A stretch of 36,258 bases of DNA from Dendronalium phyllosphericum CENA369 (GTDB lineage Bacteria; Cyanobacteriota; Cyanobacteriia; Cyanobacteriales; Nostocaceae): contig NZ_JAECZA010000277.1 in NCBI RefSeq assembly GCF_016056275.1, positions 1-36,258 of the forward strand, read 5' to 3'. Shown one piece after another: positions 17,072 through 24,237 of the stretch. The position numbers and the translations under genes were made by a program. Within the stretch, counting starts at the first letter, position 1. Every line of letters starts with the position of its first letter. A model generated the notes under the pieces. That model was given only the letters and a program-made list of their open reading frames with translations. It did no database searches and was not told the DNA's origin.

Positions 17072-18361
17072 ATGGTTTCAACACCTGTGCTACCGCTGGA
17101 AGCTGCTTCTCCAGCGCATATTTGTCCATTCGATCAAGCCTGTAGCTATCTAGAGGCGGCAGCTAAAGAATTAAGACTAGCTCAGGGAATAGTAGAAATA
17201 CTCAGCCATCCACGCAAAGTAGTGACAGTTTCCATTCCCGTCAAGCTGGATAATGGTGAAGTGCGAGTTTTCGCCGGACATCGAGTACAGCACTCCGATA
17301 TCTTAGGGCCTTACAAAGGTGGAACTCGTTACCACCCAGCCGTCACACTGCGGGAAGTCTCGGCTTTAGCAATGCTAATGACTTGGAAATGTGCGTTATT
17401 AGGTATTCCCTATGGTGGTGGTAAGGGAGGTATTGCCATAGATCCAAAACGCTATAGCGTAGGTGAATTAGAGCGTATTACTCGTCGTTATACCAGCGAG
17501 TTGATTAAAGATATCGGCCCATCAGTAGACATTCCCGCACCAGATATGGGTACTTCTGCCCGTGAAATGGCTTGGATGATGGACACTTACTCAGTCAATG
17601 TTGGTCATGCTGTACCCGGAGTTGTGACAGGTAAGCCGCTTTCTATTGGTGGTTCGCTGGGACGGGAAATGGCTACTGGACGCGGCACGATGATTATTGT
17701 ACGTGAAGCGCTGGCAGACCAAGGTAGATCCTTAGTGGGAGTGCAAGTAGTTATTCAGGGTTTCGGCAATGTGGGAATGGCTGCTGCTGAATTGTTACAC
17801 CAAGCAGGAGCTAAAATTATAGCTGTCTCAACGGGTGCAGGGGGAGTCTTCGCTAAAGAAGGTCTTGATATTCCAGCATTAAAAGCCTATGCCGCTGCCA
17901 ATCGTAGGAGTGTTGTTGGTTATCCCCAAGCTGAACCAATTAGCAATGCAGATTTATTAACTTTACCCTGTGATGTTTTAATTCCCGCAGCTTTAGAAAA
18001 CCAAATCACCGAAGAAAATGTCAATCAGATACAAGCCCAAATGGTAGCAGAAGCAGCTAATGGCCCAATTACGCTTGAGGCAAATCTGTCCTTAGAGGCG
18101 CGAGGTGTAACGGTACTACCCGATATTTTGGCGAATGCCGGTGGTGTAGTAGTAAGTTATCTAGAGTGGGTACAAGGTCTTTCTTATCTATTTTGGGATG
18201 AAGAACGCGTTAACCGCGAAATGGAACATTTGATGGTGCAGGCTTATCGCCAAGTCACCCAACAGTCAAAGTTACGACAAATTCCTCTGCGATTAGCAGC
18301 TTATACGTTAGGAGTGGGCAGGGTTGCCCAGGCACTAAGTGATAGAGGTCTGTATCCTTGA
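17072..18361 (+). CDS. gdhA: Glu/Leu/Phe/Val dehydrogenase, probable glutamate dehydrogenase
   Basis: This enzyme interconverts 2-oxoglutarate plus ammonium and glutamate with NAD(P)H. The 429-aa product is of the hexameric GDH size class. Substrate-site residues are present: Lys82 in YKGGTRYHP, Lys106 in TWKCALL, the catalytic Lys118 in GGGKGG, and Asp in PAPDMGT. A Rossmann fold begins at VQVVIQGFGNVG (about residue 224). AGGAG lies 9 bases before the ATG, after a small CGCGG/CCGCG hairpin (about 17041-17055) that could sit in the leader. GDH is secondary to GS-GOGAT in most cyanobacteria. Leu or Phe dehydrogenase activity is the alternative; the length and motifs favour GDH. Confidence 0.93.
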   Translation: MVSTPVLPLEAASPAHICPFDQACSYLEAAAKELRLAQGIVEILSHPRKVVTVSIPVKLDNGEVRVFAGHRVQHSDILGPYKGGTRYHPAVTLREVSALAMLMTWKCALLGIPYGGGKGGIAIDPKRYSVGELERITRRYTSELIKDIGPSVDIPAPDMGTSAREMAWMMDTYSVNVGHAVPGVVTGKPLSIGGSLGREMATGRGTMIIVREALADQGRSLVGVQVVIQGFGNVGMAAAELLHQAGAKIIAVSTGAGGVFAKEGLDIPALKAYAAANRRSVVGYPQAEPISNADLLTLPCDVLIPAALENQITEENVNQIQAQMVAEAANGPITLEANLSLEARGVTVLPDILANAGGVVVSYLEWVQGLSYLFWDEERVNREMEHLMVQAYRQVTQQSKLRQIPLRLAAYTLGVGRVAQALSDRGLYP

Positions 18362-18531
18362 AGGAACTCTGCTTGGTATGTATCGCTGGCTGATTCTTTC
18401 TCTGACTGCCTACCTCATCGCTCATTGGACTTATCTGCATATTTCAGTCTGCATCACCACCTGATTGGGGACAGGCTGCACAAACTGCTTTAGAATCTAT
18501 TTTTCCCCAAATTTTTGTGTCTCATATTTTA
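18362..18531 (+). pseudogene. frameshifted C-terminal remnant of an IS4-type transposase
   Basis: Right after the gdhA stop, one frame reads TLLGMYRWLILSLTAYLIAHW (split here: TLLGMYRWLILS, then LTAYLIAHW) and ends at a TGA (about 18462). A shifted frame continues PDWGQAAQTALESIFPQIFV to about 18520. Together they look like the C-terminal end of an IS4-family transposase with a frameshift near 18458. The likeness stops where the inverted-repeat element at 18532 begins. I rely on memory of the family pattern, so the IS family is tentative; that this is a broken protein end is more certain. Confidence 0.6.
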
Positions 18532-18759
18532 CTTAACCTGAGTTCGGGATCAGCCCAAACCATGATTCTATCGTTGGCTGAATCTCCTAAAACTTACGCA
18601 AAATATCTCTGGAACTCTCATGACTCTGCGTTCTTCCGAAGTTTGCTCAACGCTCTTAACCCGCGCACGCAACTTCTCTCTGCGCCTCTGTGGTTCGATT
18701 TTTTAGAACTTGTGCCGAAGTTTAGCAGCAAAATCTTCTTAACCCGAACTGAGGTTAAG
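18532..18759. repeat. 228-bp inverted-repeat element
   Basis: The arms CTTAACCTGAGTTCGGG (18532-18548) and CCCGAACTGAGGTTAAG (18743-18759) match at 16 of 17 positions. The interior has Nostoc-type repeat text (for example TCTGCGCCTCTGTGGTTCG) and no convincing gene, although one frame stays open for 93 codons. It truncates the transposase remnant to its left. The sequence between it and the acyl-ligase gene (18760-18894) shows nothing further. Confidence 0.65.
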
Positions 18760-18894
18760 CTATATCTCGCGTTCAGCTGGCGATCGCCTCTTGGATAAAA
18801 GCAAGTAAGAACAAACGTGGTGATAACCTGCTTTTTACTGATAAATCAAACAGTTGCCTGATTGCTGAGAGATCGTGTGAGAATCCACAAATCA

Positions 18895-20547
18895 CTAGCA
18901 TAAAACAGCAGGAGTGATTTTTCCTCTCATATAAGCTTCAGCAATTCTTTTTCGTTGCAATTTACCGCTGCTAGTTTTTTCCAACAACCCTGGACGAATA
19001 AAAAATATCTGTTCTACTGGAACTTTCACACCAATGTGGTTAAGAATTATCTCACTTGTTTGCTGTTTGTACTCAGTTGCTCCTTTTAGCACACTAGTTT
19101 GCTTGGTTTCTATCAAAATAATAATATTTTCATCTGCTTGAATAGCAGCAACTTTGCCTGATTGCACAAAGGGTAAGGACTCTAAGCAGTGTTCAAAATC
19201 AGTAGCAAAATAGCTTTGACCGTTGATTTTAAAACGATCGCTGATTCTACCAGTAATGAAAAGCTCGCCCTCGCTCATTACACCTAAATCACCAGTAGAA
19301 AAGAAGCCATCAGAATTATCAAACAGGTGAGCGTTTTCCCAATAACCATCAACCAAACTACCGCCCCTGATTTGGATTTCTCCTATTTCACTCTCACGAC
19401 ATACAGTTCCGTCTTCAGATATTAAACGCACACTAAAATCACTCAACGGTTTACCTGATGAAATAGCTTGACAACCATTCGCCAGTGTCAGCACTTTCGG
19501 AACATCTTCTAACTGACAACAAGAAACCATTAAAACAGCTTCAGCCATACCATAGCAAGGCTTAATAGCTGTAGGCCGCAATCCATACGGAGCTAACATC
19601 TCTATAAATTTATATAGATTTTTAATATTAATTGGCTCACTACCATTAAAAACTATTCGTAAATTTTCTAAGTTGAGATCGGCAATTTCTGCGGTTTCGC
19701 TGTTTTCTAGCCGACGCAGACAGTAACTAATAGCAAAATCAGGAATAACAGCGATCGCAATTCGTTTTTTTGAAAGCTCGCTCAACCAACCTATAGGATT
19801 AATTAAGAACTTCACTGGTGTACTTAAGTGCAGATTTAGTCGGCGATACAACGTTGTTAGAAAGCCACCTACTAATCCCATATCATGATACAGAGGCAAC
19901 CAACTTGCTGCTTCATCACCTTGTCTGCTTTGAGCATAGTTAGCAATAATCTGTATTTGTGCCATAATCTTACCGTGGGTAACAGGAATTCCTTTGGGAA
20001 AAGCAGTTGAGCCAGAAGAAAACTGTACAAAAGCTATATCACCAGAGGTAATAGCGGCAAAATTAGGTGATGTCTGGGGCTGAAAGTCTGTGCTTGGTAA
20101 TGGCAATCGCTGATGGCTAAAATCAAGAGATTTGATACTAGGAGCTTCTAAAATCAAGCGAGCATTGTATGAATCGGCTATTCTGTTGATAAAAGCTAAA
20201 TAGCTATCCTTCAATACACCTATACCATAAGGTTTGATTGATAAAGGAATCGCACCTAGTCCAATCAAAGCAAAAAAGGAAATAAGCACACTTTCTGTAG
20301 TTTCAAAGGGAAACACTATCCTTGTCCCCACTGTCACACCTTGAGAGCGAAAATATGCCATGTATGCAGTAATCTGCTTCTTAAAATTGCAGTAGGGTAA
20401 GAACTTAGTATCTTTGCGATCTTCCTGAAGAAACAAACCGATATGCGCATCAGTGTCTTCAAGTGCGTGTATCATATCCAGCATGGTGAGCGATTCTTGC
20501 ACTGGAAGTTGTAACTCTGGCATTCTGGCTACTTCAGGCAATTTCAT
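18895..20547 (-). CDS. fatty acyl-AMP ligase (FAAL-like adenylating enzyme)
   Basis: The 550-aa product belongs to the ANL adenylating superfamily and would activate a fatty acid as acyl-AMP and load it on an acyl carrier protein. Motifs are the P-loop FSSGSTAFPKG (about residues 176-186), SWLPLYHDMGLVGG (215-228), which is typical of FAALs, STGDLG (417-422), the hinge-region TGRISDRFKINGQSY, and the C-terminal Lys529 in TSSGKLQRK. The ATG at 20547 is well placed: a strong AGGAGGT sits 5 bases upstream, inside the end of the thioesterase gene, which it overlaps by ATGA. It is the last gene of the five-gene operon. Its carrier is probably the ACP at 22330-22605. Confidence 0.9.
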   Translation of the reverse strand: MKLPEVARMPELQLPVQESLTMLDMIHALEDTDAHIGLFLQEDRKDTKFLPYCNFKKQITAYMAYFRSQGVTVGTRIVFPFETTESVLISFFALIGLGAIPLSIKPYGIGVLKDSYLAFINRIADSYNARLILEAPSIKSLDFSHQRLPLPSTDFQPQTSPNFAAITSGDIAFVQFSSGSTAFPKGIPVTHGKIMAQIQIIANYAQSRQGDEAASWLPLYHDMGLVGGFLTTLYRRLNLHLSTPVKFLINPIGWLSELSKKRIAIAVIPDFAISYCLRRLENSETAEIADLNLENLRIVFNGSEPINIKNLYKFIEMLAPYGLRPTAIKPCYGMAEAVLMVSCCQLEDVPKVLTLANGCQAISSGKPLSDFSVRLISEDGTVCRESEIGEIQIRGGSLVDGYWENAHLFDNSDGFFSTGDLGVMSEGELFITGRISDRFKINGQSYFATDFEHCLESLPFVQSGKVAAIQADENIIILIETKQTSVLKGATEYKQQTSEIILNHIGVKVPVEQIFFIRPGLLEKTSSGKLQRKRIAEAYMRGKITPAVLC

Positions 20548-21005
20548 GACACACCTCCTAGTGCCTTGGCTGTATTGTTTTCCTCAAGAAAATCCGGCAA
20601 ACTCTTGAGTGTACGTTCAACGGCATCAATGAATCCAACTTTCACGCGGGCATCAGCTGCTATAGTGGCAGTTCCATCAGTGAAAATTTCCACAGTTTGG
20701 CAAAATACTGCTTGATAGCGATACTCTTTTTCTGTATCTTCTATTTTCGTAATTACTCTAACTTCTTTTGGTAATATTTCCCGACGATAATTGATTTCAA
20801 TCCGCGCCACTACAGGTAGAATGCGCTGACCACGACGTAAGTTGTGGTGTTCAAGCCATAACCATCGCCCTGCTTCTAAATATTCCAAGACCGTAGCATT
20901 ATTGACGTGACCTAAACTATCAAGGTCATTTGGGCGTACTTGTAATGTTAGACTAACTGGTTCAAACTTCATTTCAACAATCTTGAATAACTTAACAGTT
21001 GGCAC
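20544..21005 (-). CDS. hotdog-fold acyl thioesterase (4HBT-like)
   Basis: The 153-aa product from a GTG start is a hotdog thioesterase of the 4-hydroxybenzoyl-CoA/YbgC type. It contains VRPNDLDSLGHVNNATVLEYLE (split: VRPNDLDSLGHVNN, ATVLEYLE), where Asp27 or Asp29 and the GHVNN turn form the usual active-site region. RIEINYRREI and TKIEDTEKEYRYQAVF are the expected strands. An ATG 11 codons on (20972) would give the shorter N-terminus common in the family; neither start has a strong ribosome site, so it is unsettled. The gene begins 2 bp after the phosphopantetheinyl transferase stop and overlaps the ligase start. It may release the modified acyl chain or clear mis-loaded carrier. Confidence 0.85.
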   Translation of the reverse strand: MPTVKLFKIVEMKFEPVSLTLQVRPNDLDSLGHVNNATVLEYLEAGRWLWLEHHNLRRGQRILPVVARIEINYRREILPKEVRVITKIEDTEKEYRYQAVFCQTVEIFTDGTATIAADARVKVGFIDAVERTLKSLPDFLEENNTAKALGGVS

Positions 21006-21007
21006 AC

Positions 21008-21373
21008 TTATGCCCCAAGTGCAATGATGACAACGGTAGATACATAATCCCCACTATGGGAAATAGAAATGTGAGCAGTCCAATTTTGACGAGTAAAATA
21101 CTCTGCTAGAGAGCCATAAAACTGAAAATATGGAGCTTTGCTGGAATTGTGTTGTATTTCTACATCTGTCCAATAAAATTGAGGGGCTATTTTCAGTGCT
21201 TTAAATAGTGCTTCCTTAGCAGAAAATTGAGCCGTCATACTTTGCAATGGGTTTTTACTTTGACTGAAGTACAAACACTCTGTGTCTGTAAAGAAGATCC
21301 CTGGAATTTTGAGTGCTTCCACTTTTTCTAATTCGGCTATCAGTTGAATATCGTGTCCTAGTCCAATCAACAT
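21008..21373 (-). CDS. AcpS-type 4'-phosphopantetheinyl transferase
   Basis: The roughly 121-aa product is of AcpS size. It starts MLIGLGHDIQLI, the family's N-terminal strand with the Mg-binding Asp, and contains AQFSAKEALFKALK, matching the W/FxxKEA(x)xK signature, and HISISHSGDYVSTVVI, the closing strand pair. It would convert apo carrier protein to holo by adding phosphopantetheine from CoA, most simply on the ACP of the same operon. The start chosen (21373) makes ATGTTGA, overlapping the stop of the upstream diiron gene; an earlier ATG at 21391 is possible. A dedicated AcpS inside a five-gene operon suggests the carrier is poorly served by the general transferase. Confidence 0.88.
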   Translation of the reverse strand: MLIGLGHDIQLIAELEKVEALKIPGIFFTDTECLYFSQSKNPLQSMTAQFSAKEALFKALKIAPQFYWTDVEIQHNSSKAPYFQFYGSLAEYFTRQNWTAHISISHSGDYVSTVVIIALGA

Positions 21374-22263
21374 CCCACCAATTCCAACCACTTTTGTTCA
21401 ACTTCCGCCGCTGAGTTCACCTCAATACCTGTAATTTGTCTGAGAGCAGAAAAAATCATTCCTTGCTTGCGTTCAATATTGTCAGGAATTGTTATTTTGT
21501 ACTCAAGTGCGTCCCACCAGTTAACATGAGAATCACGTTGTTCTAAATGCTGACGCTTGCTACCATAAAGTTCGCCACCTTCACGAACAAACAAATGAGT
21601 AACAGCAAATGCTCCTTTGGGGGAGTACTCTTGACTATCAACTAGAGCTTTGGCAAAACTAATGAAGTAGGTCATGTGCTGCGCTTCATCAGCAGCAATC
21701 TGCTTAAACAATTTCTTCAACCCAGGATCTTGAGCAACGCTGGCACAATATGAGTAGTTAACTGTGGCTGTAATCTCAGAAATCGCCAGTAAAACTAGGG
21801 TTCTGAGCATATCATCATCAGGAAAAATCTTCCGAAACTCAATCAGAACTCGATCGTTTACTGTTTCTAAACCAAGCAGGTTAGATAAGCGATTGAGTGT
21901 ACTTTCATGAAAGCTTTCTTCCTCGTTCCAGTAACGGCTCCAAGTACTGCAAGCTTGCATAACACTCGCTAAAGCTGGATTAGACTCTTGCCAGCGACGA
22001 CATTCAGCATCTGCCACTCTTGCAAGGCGATCTGCTCCTGGTTTGGTGGTTAATTCTGCTCTTCCAGCATTCCAAATATTCACTCGATCGAATTCAGTTA
22101 AATTCTCTAAATCAATCGCATCGATCATTTCCACAGCGCTCCATCGACGCTTTTCGTGAAAACTATGTTGTTCCCAAATTAAATCCACTAAGCAACTGCG
22201 TTGTTCAGCTAGAATTTTATACAAGTCGTTGACAATATTGGCTCTAGAGATTACATTCACCAT
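21367..22263 (-). CDS. soluble diiron acyl-ACP desaturase-like protein
   Basis: The 298-aa product has the helical ferritin-like layout of plant-type acyl-ACP desaturases. The likely diiron ligands are Glu70, the pair Glu116-x-x-His119 in WSRYWNEEESFH, Glu163 in ISEITATVNY, and Glu193-x-x-His196 in AADEAQH. WSRYWNEEE and the IAADEAQH segment closely follow the stearoyl-ACP desaturase patterns W-x-R-x-W-x-x-EE and AADE-x-x-H. It probably uses O2 to desaturate or otherwise oxidise a chain held on the operon's ACP. An ATG at 22263 is preferred over a TTG at 22284. It overlaps the next gene by ATGTTGA. The product outcome (double bond, hydroxylation, other) is unknown. Confidence 0.8.
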   Translation of the reverse strand: MVNVISRANIVNDLYKILAEQRSCLVDLIWEQHSFHEKRRWSAVEMIDAIDLENLTEFDRVNIWNAGRAELTTKPGADRLARVADAECRRWQESNPALASVMQACSTWSRYWNEEESFHESTLNRLSNLLGLETVNDRVLIEFRKIFPDDDMLRTLVLLAISEITATVNYSYCASVAQDPGLKKLFKQIAADEAQHMTYFISFAKALVDSQEYSPKGAFAVTHLFVREGGELYGSKRQHLEQRDSHVNWWDALEYKITIPDNIERKQGMIFSALRQITGIEVNSAAEVEQKWLELVGC

Positions 22264-22329
22264 AGTTAGGTTTTTGAAATACAATTTTTCAAGTTTTTAG
22301 GTTTTATCTTGTTTAGGCTTTTTAGCTAA

Positions 22330-22605
22330 TTAAGGTGAAGTTTGCACCTTATCTACTTCTTGTAATAAGACTTCTAATACTGTTGAAATTTTTGTATCTA
22401 ATGAGAAAGCAGGTAAACGGATATCGGTTCCATACTGCTTTTTAATGGTGTTACTAATTTTGGCAAATACCTCCATGAGATCGATGCTGTTTTGAAGTTG
22501 TTCGGAACGAGCAACAATTTCTGAAAGTGTCAAGTCATGCTCAAAAATTTCAGCTAATGGTAATTTAACGTTTTCTGCAAAAAGCTGACAAATATAATCT
22601 TTCAC
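22330..22605 (-). CDS. stand-alone acyl carrier protein
   Basis: The 91-aa acidic helical product from a GTG start reads MKDYICQLFAENVKL at its beginning. The phosphopantetheine attachment Ser is most likely Ser40 in LQNSIDLMEVF, where Asn replaces the usual Asp of the DSL motif. The following IKKQYGTDIRLPAF matches helix III and loop of ACPs. The GTG start is chosen because AAGGAG lies 9 bases upstream; an ATG at 22653 would add 16 residues and shift the Ser to 56. It is the first gene of the operon, 66 bp before the diiron gene, so it probably carries the chain through ligase, desaturase and thioesterase steps. Confidence 0.82.
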   Translation of the reverse strand: MKDYICQLFAENVKLPLAEIFEHDLTLSEIVARSEQLQNSIDLMEVFAKISNTIKKQYGTDIRLPAFSLDTKISTVLEVLLQEVDKVQTSP

Positions 22606-22660
22606 GATAGCTAACTCCTTTGTTAAATGTCCGAGTGAGTAGCAAAATATCATATTAAAT

Positions 22661-22680
22661 TAACCTTTTTAAAAAGGTTA
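22661..22680. promoter_or_regulatory. 20-bp palindrome upstream of the acyl-carrier operon
   Basis: TAACCTTTTTAAAAAGGTTA is a perfect 20-bp palindrome 56 bp upstream of the ACP GTG codon. The position fits an operator for a dimeric regulator. As it has no loop and no T-tract outside the stem, a terminator reading is weaker. Confidence 0.5.
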
Positions 22681-23317
22681 TTTTTCGCATTGCTTAACAA
22701 AACCTTACTGAAGCTTGACATTTCTTTTACAGTCCAGTCTTTATTGACGTTGCTGCTCAGAGTTTGCCGACTTGTCACGGGTATCGCACTTTTGGCTCTC
22801 GTGATACTGGTAACCGATATATCAGAACATGAATACACCAGAATCTACACAACAGCAATTAAGCCAACAGTATGATTTTGCTAATACTCCCTATTAATCG
22901 TTACTCATAAAGTATCTAAATAGCATCCGAAAAATACGGAATTTCTCTAATTTCTGTAATTTTGGTGATGAAATTAATTTCATCACCAAAATTACCTAAA
23001 ATCTTATCCAGACGGCGACATCGCAATGAGCTTGCACAGCACTGGCTCTTCGGAAGCTTGCTATACAGGGATTGTGACGACTGTTGGTAAAAAATTAATT
23101 ACTAAGTTTCTTAATCCTGTAGAACTCCATCACCCTAGTAAAACAGCATGCACTCTCCTAAGCGATTACTGGTTAACCATCTACTGGATGCGCCTAATTG
23201 ATTTCTATGTCATCCTAGAAAACGAGAGTTAATTCGGTGACAGTGTTTGTTTTTAGTATTCACAGGCTTATCTCCGAAATTTAAATCTCTACACACTGAT
23301 AATTTTGGAGAAAATCA
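22681..23317. other. divergent spacer between acyl-carrier operon and rbp gene
   Basis: About 640 bp separates two divergent units. It contains a perfect 40-bp palindrome at 22956-22995 (see separate entry). Short open frames on both strands (for example 22690-22875 and 23026-23232) show no family pattern, and I do not call them. The part just before 23318 would be the 5' leader of the RNA-binding protein gene, which in cyanobacteria is often cold-responsive; GGAG lies 9 bases before its ATG. Confidence 0.5.
22956..22995. repeat. perfect 40-bp palindrome
   Basis: Left arm GTAATTTTGGTGATGAAATT (22956-22975) is followed directly by its exact reverse complement (22976-22995), with no spacer and no mismatch. 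There is no T-tract. It could be a regulator site, a bidirectional hairpin or a trace of a mobile element. Confidence 0.9.
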
Positions 23318-23626
23318 ATGTCAATTTATGTAGGCAACCTCTCTTACCAAGTCACAGAAGATGATATTAGAGGTGTTTTCGGCGAATATGGTACTGTAAA
23401 GCGGGTTGTGCTGCCAAATGACCGTGAAACAGGTCGTCTGCGCGGCTTTGCTTTTGTAGACATGAATTCAGATGCCGAAGAAGCAGCTGCTATTGAAGCT
23501 CTTGATGGTGCTGAGTGGATGGGCCGCGATCTGAAAGTGAATAAAGCTAAACCCAAGGAAGACAGAGGTTCTTTTGGTGGTAATCGGGGGGGATACGGTG
23601 GTGGCGGTGGACGCGGACGCTACTAA
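23318..23626 (+). CDS. RRM-type glycine-rich RNA-binding protein
   Basis: The 102-aa protein has one RNA recognition motif (residues 2-78) and a Gly/Arg-rich tail (from about 84). RNP2 is IYVGNLSY (3-10) and RNP1 is LRGFAFVDM (41-49), with the aromatic residues used to stack RNA bases. Cyanobacterial Rbp proteins of this kind bind RNA and several are induced by cold. The glycine tail marks the clustered, cold-related class. The downstream rpsU pairing is a known arrangement for rbp genes in this phylum. GGAG precedes the ATG. Confidence 0.95.
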   Translation: MSIYVGNLSYQVTEDDIRGVFGEYGTVKRVVLPNDRETGRLRGFAFVDMNSDAEEAAAIEALDGAEWMGRDLKVNKAKPKEDRGSFGGNRGGYGGGGGRGRY

Positions 23627-23697
23627 GATTTGAAACCGCAAAGAAAGAGAGAATGAATTTTTAGGCCATTGATGAATTCAATTGAGTAGGAGAGAAA

Positions 23698-23886
23698 ATG
23701 ACCCAAATAATAGTGGGTGAAAATGAACACCTTGAGTCAGCTTTACGCCGATTTAAACGAGAAGTTTCCAAAGCGGGGATTTTTCAAGATATGAGAAAGC
23801 ATCGTCACTTTGAAACCCCTATAGAAAAATCCAAGCGCAAAAAACTTGCCTTGCAAAAGCAGGGTAAAAGACGTTTCCGCACTTGA
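23698..23886 (+). CDS. rpsU: 30S ribosomal protein bS21
   Basis: The 62-aa, very basic product is the small-subunit protein bS21, which lies near the anti-Shine-Dalgarno end of 16S rRNA and helps initiation. The family pattern is complete: [19 protein letters not shown], then [21 protein letters not shown] and a basic tail. AGGAGAG is 4-6 bases before the ATG. It lies 71 bp after the RNA-binding protein gene on the same strand and is followed by a terminator at 23911. Confidence 0.97.
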   Translation: MTQIIVGENEHLESALRRFKREVSKAGIFQDMRKHRHFETPIEKSKRKKLALQKQGKRRFRT

Positions 23887-23910
23887 GAACTGACATAGAT
23901 AGTAATCAAT

Positions 23911-23940
23911 GCTCTCATAGTATTTATGAGGGCTTTCTTT
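23911..23940 (+). terminator. rho-independent terminator after rpsU
   Basis: The stem GCTCTCATA / TATGAGGGC (with one G-T pair), around a short loop, is followed by TTTCTTT. It ends the rbp-rpsU unit 25 bp past the rpsU stop. Confidence 0.8.
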
Positions 23941-24099
23941 ATGCAAATTAGCACGAGTAATCAAAAAGTAAGAATTGAATTTTATGATCGGGTTTGCGAG
24001 GCTCGACCGAGCACCGTTCTTGCTCAACACTGGCTTTTACCCTTTATTTTAGCCATGAATGGCACGCTTGTTAAGCGGAAATCATTGATATTACTGGTT

Positions 24100-24193
24100 T
24101 TGGGGTGTGGGGTGTAGGGAATGAAGAAGAAGTAATTTCTGTTTCACCTCGTGAGCTTGAATGTGTATTAACACTACCCCCTACACCCTGCCC
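24100..24193. repeat. GGTGTAGGG-type inverted repeat, third copy
   Basis: A left arm GGGGTGTGGGGTGTAGGG (about 24102-24119) and a right arm CTACCCCCTACACCCTGCCC (about 24174-24193) bracket a 55-bp AT-rich middle. It lies between convergent rpsU and histidine kinase genes. The remainder of the spacer from 23941 to 24237 holds no gene that I can support. Confidence 0.65.
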
Positions 24194-24237
24194 AGATGAG
24201 GTTTCACGTTTTCTTAGTGCCATTCGTTTTAGCCATG

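Noticed and set aside
18517-18798. 93-codon rightward frame after gdhA
   Set aside because: It runs through a transposase end and an inverted-repeat element whose text is a known type of Nostoc spacer repeat.
22650-22875. Short frames on both strands upstream of the carrier protein, one with a hydrophobic stretch
   Set aside because: Neither has a ribosome site or family pattern; the region contains the operator-like palindrome and promoter sequence.
23026-23232. 68-codon rightward frame before the RNA-binding protein
   Set aside because: No ribosome site and no recognisable motif.
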